DNA of 64,000 nt from the NCBI GenBank assembly GCA_965212165.1, contig OZ243096.1:682001-746000 (forward strand). The letters run 5' to 3'. The DNA comes from RHLJ01 sp965212165. Lineage in GTDB: Bacteria > Bacteroidota > Rhodothermia > Balneolales > Balneolaceae. Shown here in pieces: positions 43,129-51,438 of the stretch. Every line of letters starts with the position of its first letter. Within the stretch, counting starts at the first letter, position 1. The position numbers and the translations under genes are program-made. The notes below the pieces were generated by a model. The model was given only the letters and a program-made list of their open reading frames with translations. It did no database searches and had not been told where the DNA came from.

Positions 43129-44592
43129 ATGCCTGAATCAAAAAAAGACCTTTCTAAAGCCTCTATAAGTAGAAAGAAATTTATTAAAAACGTTGGCATT
43201 GCCAGCGCTGCGTTTACCATAGTTCCAAGACATGTCTTAGGTGGTCCAGGGTTTACTGCACCAAGCGATACCTTATATATTGCGGGCATTGGCGCAGGTG
43301 GCAAAGGCTATGGCGACATGCGTGCTTTTGCGGAACACCCTCAGGCGAAAATTGCTTTCTTTTGCGATGTAGATGAACGTCAAACTGAACGGGCACGTAC
43401 TGCTTTTCCAGAAGCTAAGTTTTATAAAGATTACAGAGAGCTTCTAGATAAAGAACACAAGAATATTGATGCAGTGAGTGTTTCAACACCCGATCATATG
43501 CATGCTGTGCAAGCAATGGCGGCAATGCAACTTGGTAAACATGTATATGTTCAAAAGCCTTTAACTCATGATATTTATGAGGCTAGAATGCTTACAGAAG
43601 CCGCAGAAAAGTATAAGGTTGTTACTCAGATGGGAAATCAAGGTTCTTCTGGTGATGGGGTCCGTCAGTTAATTGATTGGTATGAAGCTGGAACAATTGG
43701 TGAAGTGCACACCGTGTATGTTTGGACTAATCGCCCCGTTTGGCCACAAGGAATTCCGTGGTCTAGAAATAAAACACCTATTCCAGACGGGCTTGATTGG
43801 GATTTATGGCTAGGAACTGCTCCCAAAAAGAACTTTGTTGAAAATCTGGTTCCATTTAATTGGAGAGGCTGGTGGGATTATGGTACTGGTGCTTTGGGCG
43901 ATATGGCTTGTCATTTGATGGAGGCTCCATTTACTGTTCTTGGCTTAAATTATCCAGAAGCAGTAGAGTGTAGTGTAGGTAGTGTTTATACCGGGGCATT
44001 TAGGCGTGGTTATTTTCCGGAAAGTTGTCCTCCTTCTTCCCATATTGTTCTTCGTTTTCCAGAAAGAGATGGCAAACCGGCCGTTAAAATGCATTGGATG
44101 GATGGCGGCATTAAACCAGAGCGCCCAGAAGAGTTAGGGCCAAATGAAGTTATGGGCGACGGAAATAGTGGGGCTATTTTAGTTGGTACTAAAGGAAAAA
44201 TGATGTGTAGTGAATACGGTTATGATCCTAAACTTTTACCTACTCCATTAACTGAACAAACTGTTGTCCCTCAAACTGTTGATCGTGTACCTGAAGGACA
44301 TTATCAGCAGTGGGTAAATGGATGTATTGCAGGATATGGGAATACTAAATTAAGTTCTTCTTTTGATATTGCAGGACCTCTAACCGAAAGTATTTTGATG
44401 GGGAATCTAGCTATTCGAAGTCATGACATTCAGGAGCAATATGTAGACGCCGAGGGTCGGGATAGAACGAGATACCCTGGTAGAGGAATTCAATTACGTT
44501 GGGATGGTCCAAATATGAAGATCACTAATTTTGAGCCAGCTAATCAGTTTGTGAAACGAGAGTATAGAGAAGGATGGAGCCTCGGTGTTTAG
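43129..44592 (+). CDS. Gfo/Idh/MocA-family oxidoreductase, exported
   Basis: 487 aa. The leader SRKKFIKNVGIASAAFTIVP is Tat-like but has SRKKF instead of a true RR pair. The Rossmann segment is LYIAGIGAGGKGYGDMRAFAEHP, then VQKPLTHDIYEARML (QKP in place of the usual EKP) and MGNQGSSGDGVRQLIDW. GTGALGDMACHLMEAPF carries the catalytic-type His. Proteins of this subgroup act on sugars in the periplasm. It is divergent from the DoxX/oxidoreductase pair (165 bp apart), which suggests a shared control region. A bidirectional terminator follows. Confidence 0.92.
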   Translation: MPESKKDLSKASISRKKFIKNVGIASAAFTIVPRHVLGGPGFTAPSDTLYIAGIGAGGKGYGDMRAFAEHPQAKIAFFCDVDERQTERARTAFPEAKFYKDYRELLDKEHKNIDAVSVSTPDHMHAVQAMAAMQLGKHVYVQKPLTHDIYEARMLTEAAEKYKVVTQMGNQGSSGDGVRQLIDWYEAGTIGEVHTVYVWTNRPVWPQGIPWSRNKTPIPDGLDWDLWLGTAPKKNFVENLVPFNWRGWWDYGTGALGDMACHLMEAPFTVLGLNYPEAVECSVGSVYTGAFRRGYFPESCPPSSHIVLRFPERDGKPAVKMHWMDGGIKPERPEELGPNEVMGDGNSGAILVGTKGKMMCSEYGYDPKLLPTPLTEQTVVPQTVDRVPEGHYQQWVNGCIAGYGNTKLSSSFDIAGPLTESILMGNLAIRSHDIQEQYVDAEGRDRTRYPGRGIQLRWDGPNMKITNFEPANQFVKREYREGWSLGV

Positions 44593-44599
44593 GTATATA

Positions 44600-44630
44600 A
44601 AAAAAGCCCGAACTATTGCTCGGGCTTTTA
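44600..44630. terminator. bidirectional terminator
   Basis: AAAAGCCCGA and TCGGGCTTTT arms, with A tracts before and T tracts after, lie between the convergent genes ending at 44592 and 44652. It can serve both strands. Confidence 0.85.
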
Positions 44631-44651
44631 AACTTTCTAATAGCCTATCTC

Positions 44652-45779
44652 TTATTCAGACGCTACAGGTGTTGCAACTATTTTAAAGATTCCTTGACCT
44701 GTAATACCAGCATATATTGTTCCGTCAGGAGCTTGCTTTAGACTACGAACTCTACCTATACCTTCTACCAATTTCTCGGTTCCAGTAACTGTATTTCCAT
44801 CAAGTTTAACCAATTCTATGTAGTTAAATTTTAGTGATCCAACTAGTACATGGCCTTTCCAGTGTGGGTATTTGTCGCTAGTTACAAAAGTCATTCCAGA
44901 CGGTGCAATTGATGGAACCCACTTAATAATTGGTTGTTCCATTCCTGCACGAGCGGTGTCCTCAGCAAATGGAGTTCCATTATAATTAATACCATAACTG
45001 ATAATTGGCCAACCATAGTTTTTACCTGGCTCAATAATATTTAGCTCATCGCCGCCACGTGGTCCATGCTCATGTGCCCAAATTTGCCCTGTAGCAGGAT
45101 TCATTTCCATACCTTGTGGATTTCTATGTCCGTATGAGTAGATCGCTGTTTTAGCGCCAGCTTCATTAACAAATGGATTGTCTGAAGGTATAGATCCATC
45201 ATCCATGAGGCGGTAAATTTTACCTGCATCTTTTGTGATGTCTTGAGGTAATTCATCTCTATTACCACGATCACCTATAGAAAAGAATACATATCCTTCT
45301 TTATCAAACTCAATTCGTCCACCGTAATGAACCCCTCTAGTTGTATTTGGAGTAGCTTTGTATAATGTCTCAGTATTGCTGAGTTCATCATTCACTAATT
45401 TTGCACGAATGAGTGATGTGTTTGCACCTTCACCACCACCGTTACTTGACGAATAAGTAAAATAGATCCACCCATTCTCGTCATAGTTTGGGTGTACACG
45501 CACATCTAAAAACCCACCTTGGCCATTTGCATAGATATCATTTGGCAATGAAGATGAAGGAACTTCCATTAACTCACCATTTCTGAAAATAAAGAGCTTT
45601 CCTCCTCTTTCAGTTACTAACATATCACCATTTGGAAGCCATGCCATTCCCCAAGGAACTTCGATTCCACTTGTTACTAGTTCATATGAGTATTCTAAAT
45701 CGGGAAGTGGAGCTTGTTCAGTTTCTCCAGCTGATGTGCATCCGATTAATATTGCTGCAATAAGTAATACGTATTTCAT
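44652..45779 (-). CDS. PQQ-dependent aldose sugar dehydrogenase-like lipoprotein
   Basis: 375 aa. Lipoprotein signal with lipobox LIGC (Cys near residue 14). The body is the six-bladed glucose/sorbosone dehydrogenase propeller: VTSGIEVPWGMAWLPNGDMLVTERGG, DVRVHPNYDENGWIYFTYS, GVHYGGRIEFDKEGYVFFSIGDRG, YSYGHRNPQGMEMNPATGQIWAHEHGPRGGDELN, and GKNYGWPIISYG. The HxGGR, GHRNPQG and EHGPRGGDE motifs hold the Ca/PQQ and catalytic His/Arg residues of YliI-type enzymes. It oxidises aldoses at the envelope, fitting the neighbouring sugar oxidoreductases. A PQQ source is not visible here. Confidence 0.93.
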   Translation of the reverse strand: MKYVLLIAAILIGCTSAGETEQAPLPDLEYSYELVTSGIEVPWGMAWLPNGDMLVTERGGKLFIFRNGELMEVPSSSLPNDIYANGQGGFLDVRVHPNYDENGWIYFTYSSSNGGGEGANTSLIRAKLVNDELSNTETLYKATPNTTRGVHYGGRIEFDKEGYVFFSIGDRGNRDELPQDITKDAGKIYRLMDDGSIPSDNPFVNEAGAKTAIYSYGHRNPQGMEMNPATGQIWAHEHGPRGGDELNIIEPGKNYGWPIISYGINYNGTPFAEDTARAGMEQPIIKWVPSIAPSGMTFVTSDKYPHWKGHVLVGSLKFNYIELVKLDGNTVTGTEKLVEGIGRVRSLKQAPDGTIYAGITGQGIFKIVATPVASE

Positions 45780-45803
45780 TTTTCCTTTTTTTGTTGATTT
45801 TCG

Positions 45804-46667
45804 TCAGTTAAAAATAATCGTCCTATTGGCGGTTACCAAAGTTTTTCTTTGTATGTGTTTCCAAACCGCTCTTGATAGCACTAGAGTTTCCAAATCTCGT
45901 CCTTTTCTTATAAGGCTTTCCACATCATCACGGTGAGTTACATGTACAATATCTTGTTCAATAATTGGTCCCTCATCTAAATCTTCCGTTACATAATGAC
46001 TTGTGGCGCCTATTATCTTTACACCACGTTCATATGCTGAATGATATGGTCTTGCACCAGGAAATGCTGGAAGAAATGAATGATGTATGTTTATTATCTG
46101 ATTTCTAAACTGATTAATAAACTCTTCTGAAAGAATCTGCATATATCGACCTAATACAATTAAATCAATTTCTTTTCCTTTTAAGAGCTTAATCTGCTTC
46201 GCTTCCTGTTCTTTTTTATTCTCTTTTGTAATTGGTATGTGATGGAATTCAATTCCAAATTTTTTAGCCGTATCACTTACTTCTTCTTGATTACTAATAA
46301 TAATAGGGATATCAACAACCCATTCTTTGGTTTGCCAGCGCGCTAAAATATCGAACAAACAATGTTGTTGTTTTGAGACAAATAACGCCAGCCTTTGCCT
46401 TTTACTAGTCAAATGAAGGTTCCAGTTCATTTTAAAAGCATTTGCAATTTCTTCTTCAAAACTAGCCTCCACCTTATCTAGATCCACATCAAACTGATTT
46501 AAATCCCATGAAACACGCATATAAAACTTCTGCTTTACTGAATCTGTGTGTTGATCTAAATCTAGAATATTACCGCCATGTACTAGTATATATTGCGTAA
46601 CAGCTGCAATAATTCCGGGTTTATCCGGACAATGGATTAGTAATATCGCTTCGTTTTTGGGCATCAT
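45804..46667 (-). CDS. purU: formyltetrahydrofolate deformylase
   Basis: 287 aa, the usual PurU length. The enzyme hydrolyses 10-formyltetrahydrofolate to formate and tetrahydrofolate, balancing one-carbon pools. The N-terminal ACT domain reads LLIHCPDKPGIIAAVTQYIL...ILDLDQHTDS. The C-terminal formyltransferase-like domain holds the catalytic triad: Asn/His in IINIHHSFLPAFPGARPYHSA, and Asp in DLDEGPIIEQD. Four bp overlap with the upstream thioredoxin-like gene suggests cotranscription. Confidence 0.94.
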   Translation of the reverse strand: MMPKNEAILLIHCPDKPGIIAAVTQYILVHGGNILDLDQHTDSVKQKFYMRVSWDLNQFDVDLDKVEASFEEEIANAFKMNWNLHLTSKRQRLALFVSKQQHCLFDILARWQTKEWVVDIPIIISNQEEVSDTAKKFGIEFHHIPITKENKKEQEAKQIKLLKGKEIDLIVLGRYMQILSEEFINQFRNQIINIHHSFLPAFPGARPYHSAYERGVKIIGATSHYVTEDLDEGPIIEQDIVHVTHRDDVESLIRKGRDLETLVLSRAVWKHIQRKTLVTANRTIIFN

Positions 46668-47122
46668 CGGTAAAGAAATTGACGCAACTCATCAACATTC
46701 ATAAAACCTGTTCTCTGTTTAACCTGGTTGCCATCGGCGTCTAAAATTAGCGTGCCAGGAAATACAAAAACACCTTGACTTTGTGCCCATTCCCGCGACA
46801 TAATCTGCTCGCCGTTGAATGTGATCATCTCTTCAGAATTGCCGTCTACTTTAGCTGGAATATAACCTGCATCTAATACCGTTCTTACCGTTGAGTCTGG
46901 ATAAACGTCACGCTCCATAGCTCTACAATATTTACATCCTACCTCAAAAACATCCACTAATATAAGCTTCTGTGTTTCTCTAGCTTCTTCTTGGGCCGCT
47001 GCTAATGTTCTCCAGTCAGGGGCATTTTCGATTTCTAGTGGTGCCGTATTACTTAGAACATTGAAGAGATACACTCCAATAAAGACCGATATTATCCCAG
47101 TTATAATAATTTTTTTACTCAT
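46664..47122 (-). CDS. membrane-anchored or exported thioredoxin-like protein
   Basis: 152 aa. An N-terminal hydrophobic segment (IIITGIISVFIGVYLFNVL) acts as signal or anchor. The thioredoxin-fold domain has LILVDVFEVGCKYCRAMERDVYPD, with the redox pair CKYC near residues 63-66, and the cis-Pro region VFVFPGTLILDADGNQ. This places it in the thioredoxin-7/SoxW-like group, which reduces or oxidises cysteines of exported proteins. It overlaps purU by 4 bp. No cytochrome-maturation or Dsb gene is adjacent. Confidence 0.88.
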   Translation of the reverse strand: MSKKIIITGIISVFIGVYLFNVLSNTAPLEIENAPDWRTLAAAQEEARETQKLILVDVFEVGCKYCRAMERDVYPDSTVRTVLDAGYIPAKVDGNSEEMITFNGEQIMSREWAQSQGVFVFPGTLILDADGNQVKQRTGFMNVDELRQFLYR

Positions 47123-47203
47123 TCTAATTACAATGTCTTTCTAAATAATTGAATCTTAAAAATAATATCTTTGAGGATAGTAAACGAACTTGAATTTAGA
47201 TTA

Positions 47204-47410
47204 ATGCCTGAACCAATAGAATCGTATAAACTTGGTAAAATCCAAGTAACCGTTACTCCTACAGAAAGACCCAACAAACTTCTTATCGAATGTTTTGATG
47301 GTGAATTTAAGTCCTCTTTTACAGCAAGTGAATACGAATTCAAGAACTACCGACGACTCATGAATCAACGAATCACTCTAGCTTATTCTGAAGGTAGAGA
47401 AGAGTCTTAA
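47204..47410 (+). CDS. small conserved-looking protein of unknown function
   Basis: 68 aa from the ATG at 47204; the frame can also start at a TTG at 47171. The sequence has alternating strand-like segments (LGKIQVTVTPTERPNKLLIECFDGEFKSSF) and a helical end, with no signal or membrane segment. It is divergent from the thioredoxin-like gene. Its last bases overlap the end of the Pycsar-effector-like gene by 4 bp. No family is recognised. It is kept because the frame has a plausible coding composition. Confidence 0.4.
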   Translation: MPEPIESYKLGKIQVTVTPTERPNKLLIECFDGEFKSSFTASEYEFKNYRRLMNQRITLAYSEGREES

Positions 47411-47973
47411 ATACTTACCATTGCAAATACCGCTATAAAGCTAAGTACAGATAGTACAAGCCCTATCATAAAAATATTATACGATACTCGAAGTAGCGTA
47501 TATTTTTTTGCAAGTACGACTCCAAGTCCATGAATATCGCGCGCCATATTATCATATAGTCGGTTACTATCAACCATTAACTCTTCCAGTCCTTCAACAT
47601 AATCTTCTCTTGGCATTGTGTAGAAATTTCCAAAAAATAGAATATTTGCTCGGTTTTCTCGGACATCTTCAAGACTTACGACCTCCTTGCTAACTCTTGG
47701 GCGAGCAGAAAGTACTGCATATACCATAGAACCAAGACAGGTAAGAAGCAGAACTGCTGTTGGGATTAGCAACCACGGGTTGGAATCAATTTTTGGCGAA
47801 ATAGATGCAATTATGATGGATATAATGATACCATTAATACTAATCATCATATTAGACTTATTATCAGCTATTCCACTTAGTGATATGTGGGTTCGGTACG
47901 TGGTTCGGAACATATCCGAAATTCCTCGCTTAACTGATCCTAGTTTTTTCTTTGGGGTAGTATCTTCACTCAT
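47407..47973 (-). CDS. Pycsar-effector-like (PycTM/DUF5706) membrane protein
   Basis: 188 aa. The segment RTHISLSGIADNKSNMMISINGIIISIIIASI is the hallmark of the PycTM family: an H-x-L/S-x-x-A-D-x-K-S/A-x-x-M/L-x-x-x-N-x-x-x-x pattern leading into the first membrane helix. A second helix is WLLIPTAVLLLTCLGSMVYAVL, and a third (IFMIGLVLSVLSFIAVFAMV) ends the protein. In Pycsar anti-phage systems such proteins are opened by cCMP or cUMP and damage the membrane. No nucleotide cyclase gene adjoins, so this is an orphan; many family members are not defence genes. Confidence 0.75.
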   Translation of the reverse strand: MSEDTTPKKKLGSVKRGISDMFRTTYRTHISLSGIADNKSNMMISINGIIISIIIASISPKIDSNPWLLIPTAVLLLTCLGSMVYAVLSARPRVSKEVVSLEDVRENRANILFFGNFYTMPREDYVEGLEELMVDSNRLYDNMARDIHGLGVVLAKKYTLLRVSYNIFMIGLVLSVLSFIAVFAMVSI

Positions 47974-48035
47974 TGTATATGCTTTTGACTTGTGAGAATA
48001 TAGAGATTTAATGAAACTTTACCTTCCAATATATT

Positions 48036-48051
48036 AGTTGTTGTAACAACT
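48036..48051. promoter_or_regulatory. palindromic operator upstream of hmgA, probable MarR site
   Basis: Perfect 7-bp arms AGTTGTT and AACAACT separated by GT lie 65 bp before hmgA. A closely similar palindrome precedes hpd at 54117. A TATATTTA element at 48071 could be the -7 box, which would place this operator over the -33 region. Confidence 0.65.
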
Positions 48052-48116
48052 TTTTATCTGCGTTAGAACTTATATTTATATATAATTGAACAAATGCCTA
48101 ATCAACTTTTTGAATC

Positions 48117-49280
48117 ATGCCCATTTATCATCGCTTAGGAAAAATCCCGCCCAAAAGGCACACTCAATTTAGAAAACCCGACGGTACACTTTATTACGAG
48201 CAATTGTTCGGCACAATTGGATTTGACGGAATGTCAATGCTATCCTATCACTTGCATCGCCCAACAATGATTCGTGAAGTAGGAACACCTATAGATGTTA
48301 GTCCTAAGATTGCGGTCGACAATAATATGAAATCGATGATGCTGAAAGGCCTCGATATTAAACCTGTGAATGATTATTTAGAGTCACGTGAAGCAATTCT
48401 TACGAATAGTGATGTAACTCTTCATCTTGCCGCGCCAAAGAAATCCCTTACAGATTATTTCTATAAGAACACCGATGCAGACGAGCTGATATTTATTCAT
48501 AAAGGTAGGGGAACACTCCGCACTTTTATTGGAAATATTGATTTTGAGTCGGGTGATTACTTATTGATACCTAGAGGTATTATTTACCAAATTCGTTTTG
48601 ATGATGAGGAAAATCGACATTTTATAACCGAGTCTTATTCTCCTATTTACTCTCCAAAAAGATATAGAAACTGGTTTGGTCAGTATCTAGAACATTCTCC
48701 ATATTGCGAGCGCGACCTGAAACTTCCTACAGAGCTTGAGACTTTTGATGAAAAAGGCGAGTTTTTGATGAAAGTGAAAAAGCAAGGAATGATTCACGAA
48801 CTAACGTACGATTCACATCCTTTTGATGTAATTGGTTGGGATGGATATAGCTTCCCATATGGGTTTTCTATTAAAAACTTTGAGCCAATTACAGGTCGTG
48901 TACATCAGCCACCACCCGTTCATCAAACTTTTGAAACATCTACCTTCGTTGTTTGTTCATTTGTGCCAAGGTTATATGATTACCATCCCCAAGCAATACC
49001 ATCACCTTATCACCATTCTAATATCGATTCAGATGAGGTGATTTATTATGTAGATGGAGATTTTATGAGCCGAAATCATGTCGAACAAGGCTATATTTCT
49101 TTACATCCTGCCGGGATTCCTCATGGTCCACATCCAGGCGCATATGAAGCAAGTATTGGCAAGAAAGAAACCAAAGAATGGGCAGTTATGGTTGATACTT
49201 TTAAACCACTTAAAGTCACCGAAAATGCTCTAAAGATTGATGATGGAACTTATTATCAATCATGGTTGGAAGACAAATAA
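48117..49280 (+). CDS. hmgA: homogentisate 1,2-dioxygenase
   Basis: 387 aa, shorter than the human enzyme but normal for this bacterial group. It opens the ring of homogentisate to maleylacetoacetate, the central step of tyrosine degradation. The N-terminal cupin includes ELIFIHKGRGTLRT and GDYLLIPRGIIYQI. The C-terminal iron site shows HHSNIDSDEVIYYVDGDF (His/Glu ligands) and SLHPAGIPHGPHPGAYEAS (His ligands). It is first in a run with fahA, a flavin-reductase-like gene and an acetoacetyl-CoA synthetase. A palindromic operator sits 65 bp upstream. Confidence 0.95.
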   Translation: MPIYHRLGKIPPKRHTQFRKPDGTLYYEQLFGTIGFDGMSMLSYHLHRPTMIREVGTPIDVSPKIAVDNNMKSMMLKGLDIKPVNDYLESREAILTNSDVTLHLAAPKKSLTDYFYKNTDADELIFIHKGRGTLRTFIGNIDFESGDYLLIPRGIIYQIRFDDEENRHFITESYSPIYSPKRYRNWFGQYLEHSPYCERDLKLPTELETFDEKGEFLMKVKKQGMIHELTYDSHPFDVIGWDGYSFPYGFSIKNFEPITGRVHQPPPVHQTFETSTFVVCSFVPRLYDYHPQAIPSPYHHSNIDSDEVIYYVDGDFMSRNHVEQGYISLHPAGIPHGPHPGAYEASIGKKETKEWAVMVDTFKPLKVTENALKIDDGTYYQSWLEDK

Positions 49281-49285
49281 ATTTT

Positions 49286-50533
49286 ATGAATAATAAACTA
49301 ACTACTTGGGTTGAAATCCCAGAACATTCAGACTTCTCTATCTACAATTTACCTTTTGGTATCTTTTCTACTACCGAACATACAAAACGGGTTGGAGTTG
49401 CTATAGGTGAACAAATTATTGATTTAGTTGAGGTTTTTGAGCTTGGTATCTTTGATGGATTGTCCATTACTAAGTCGGTTTTAATAACCCCTTTTTTGAA
49501 CGACTTCATTGCTCTTGGAAAAGCGTCTACAAACGGTGTACGAGAGCGCTTGCAAACTCACTTATGTGATGAACGCTCTCCCTTAAAGACTTCGTCTCGA
49601 GTTTTTGTTGATCAAAGTGAAGCTACAATGCATTTACCTGTTCTGGTTGGTGATTATACCGATTTCTATTCCAGCATCGAGCATGCTACCAATGTTGGAA
49701 AAATGTTCCGTGATCCTGAAAATGCATTGCTACCAAACTGGAAGCATTTACCAGTTGGATATCATGGTCGAGCTTCTTCAATCATCGTATCTGGTAAAGA
49801 TATCCATCGCCCTAAAGGTCAAACCAAACCTGCAGATGGAGCGCCGGTTTTTGGCCCTTCTCAACGAATGGACTTTGAATTAGAGATGGGTTTTATCATA
49901 GGAAAAAGAACGGATCTCGGAGAGTCTATTTCAACCAATAATGCCGAAGACTATATCTTTGGGATGGTTTTGTTTAACGATTGGTCAGCAAGAGATATTC
50001 AAAAGTGGGAATATGTTCCTCTTGGTCCCTTCCTCGGAAAAAGCTTTGCCTCTTCTGTTTCACCGTGGGTAGTCACCCTCGAAGCGTTAGATAATTTTAG
50101 AACTGCAGGACCAGATCAGGATCCAAAAGTACTCCCTTATCTAGAATATTCGGGATTAAAGAATTACGATATCAATTTAGAAGTTCAAATCGAATCTGAA
50201 AATAGTTCTGAGCCAACAACTATCTCAAATTCCAATTTTAAGTATATGTATTGGAATATGGCACAGCAGCTTTCTCATCACACTATTAATGGTTGTAATG
50301 TAAATGTTGGAGATTTGATGGCTTCTGGAACAATCTCTGGAAAGGATGAGAACTCCTATGGTTCAATGCTTGAACTTTCATGGGCTGGATCAAAAACCAT
50401 TGTGTTAAAAAATGGTGAGGAAAGGAAGTTTCTAAAAGATGGAGATACTGTAATTATGAAAGGCTTTGCTGAGAAAGATGGTACTCGAGTAGGCTTTGGA
50501 GAAGTTCGTTCAAAATTATTACCCGCAAAGTAA
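49286..50533 (+). CDS. fahA: fumarylacetoacetase
   Basis: 415 aa from the ATG at 49286, chosen because the in-frame ATG at 49262 lies inside hmgA. The enzyme splits fumarylacetoacetate to fumarate and acetoacetate. The N-terminal SH3-like domain is followed by the catalytic barrel: DYTDFYSSIEHATNVGKMFR, LPVGYHGRASSIIVSG, FELEMGFIIG and LFNDWSARDIQKWEYVPLGPFLGKSF, which hold the Ca/Mg ligands and the catalytic His. It starts 5 bp after hmgA and touches the next gene by one base (TAATG), so translation is probably coupled. Confidence 0.95.
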   Translation: MNNKLTTWVEIPEHSDFSIYNLPFGIFSTTEHTKRVGVAIGEQIIDLVEVFELGIFDGLSITKSVLITPFLNDFIALGKASTNGVRERLQTHLCDERSPLKTSSRVFVDQSEATMHLPVLVGDYTDFYSSIEHATNVGKMFRDPENALLPNWKHLPVGYHGRASSIIVSGKDIHRPKGQTKPADGAPVFGPSQRMDFELEMGFIIGKRTDLGESISTNNAEDYIFGMVLFNDWSARDIQKWEYVPLGPFLGKSFASSVSPWVVTLEALDNFRTAGPDQDPKVLPYLEYSGLKNYDINLEVQIESENSSEPTTISNSNFKYMYWNMAQQLSHHTINGCNVNVGDLMASGTISGKDENSYGSMLELSWAGSKTIVLKNGEERKFLKDGDTVIMKGFAEKDGTRVGFGEVRSKLLPAK

Positions 50534-51438
50534 TGAGTGAAAAAAACTATAAATCTATAGACCCAAATGAACTGTCTATTGCTGATAGACAGGGCTTTCT
50601 TTCCTCAGCTGTTGCTCCGCGACCCATTTGTTTTGCAAGTACTATAGACAAAGAAGGGAAAGTTAATTTAAGTCCTTTTAGCTTTTTCAATGTTTTTTCT
50701 TCAAATCCTCCTATCCTAATCTTTTCTCCTGCACGTCGGGGCCGTGATGGTACTGTAAAGCACACTTATGAGAATGTTTTGGAAGTTCCTGAAGTATGTA
50801 TCAATATTGTGAATTACTCTATGGTTGAACAGATGTCGTTGGCAAGTACTGAATACGAAAAAGGTGTTAACGAATTTGTAAAAGCAGGCTTTACTGAAAT
50901 AGCTTCTGACGTAATTAAACCGCCAAGAGTAGCTGAAAGCCCTGTTAGTTTTGAATGCACGGTAGATGATGTAATAGAGTTAGGTAAACAAGGTGGCGCT
51001 GGTAACTTGGTGCTTTCTAGAGTTCAGAGAATACATATAAACACTAATTTTCTCACTGAAGAAGAGAAAATTGATACTACGAAACTCGATTTAGTAGCTA
51101 GAATGGGTGGAAATTGGTACACACGAGTAACGAATGATTCTCTGTTTGAGATACCAAAACCAATTCGCACTAAAGGTATTGGTATTGACGCCCTTCCTGT
51201 AAACATTAAGACCAGCCAAGTGCTTTCAGCTAATAACCTCGGGCGCTTAGGAAATGTAGAAGAACTTCCATCAAAAGAAGAAATTGAAGCTGTTCAAGAT
51301 CAACTAGACGTTATTGGAATTACAAGATCTTTTGCAGGGGATGAGCGTACTTTAAAAATTCACGAATTAGCTAAATCTGTTTTGGAAGATGGAAACACGA
51401 AACAAGCATTAGCCATTTTGTTATCCGAATCACTATGA
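50533..51438 (+). CDS. flavin-reductase-like FMN-binding protein
   Basis: 301 aa. The N-terminal half is a flavin-reductase-like split-barrel: SSAVAPRPICFASTIDKEGKVNLSPFSFFNVFSSNPPILIFSP, the standard FMN-binding block, followed by VCINIVNYSMVEQMSLAS. The C-terminal 90 residues add an unusual helical tail (NNLGRLGNVEELPSKEEIEAV...HELAKSVLEDGNTKQALAILL). It overlaps fahA by 1 bp and the synthetase by 4 bp, so it belongs to the tyrosine operon. It sits where a maleylacetoacetate isomerase would be expected, but it is not of that fold. Its role in the pathway is unknown. Confidence 0.9.
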   Translation: MSEKNYKSIDPNELSIADRQGFLSSAVAPRPICFASTIDKEGKVNLSPFSFFNVFSSNPPILIFSPARRGRDGTVKHTYENVLEVPEVCINIVNYSMVEQMSLASTEYEKGVNEFVKAGFTEIASDVIKPPRVAESPVSFECTVDDVIELGKQGGAGNLVLSRVQRIHINTNFLTEEEKIDTTKLDLVARMGGNWYTRVTNDSLFEIPKPIRTKGIGIDALPVNIKTSQVLSANNLGRLGNVEELPSKEEIEAVQDQLDVIGITRSFAGDERTLKIHELAKSVLEDGNTKQALAILLSESL

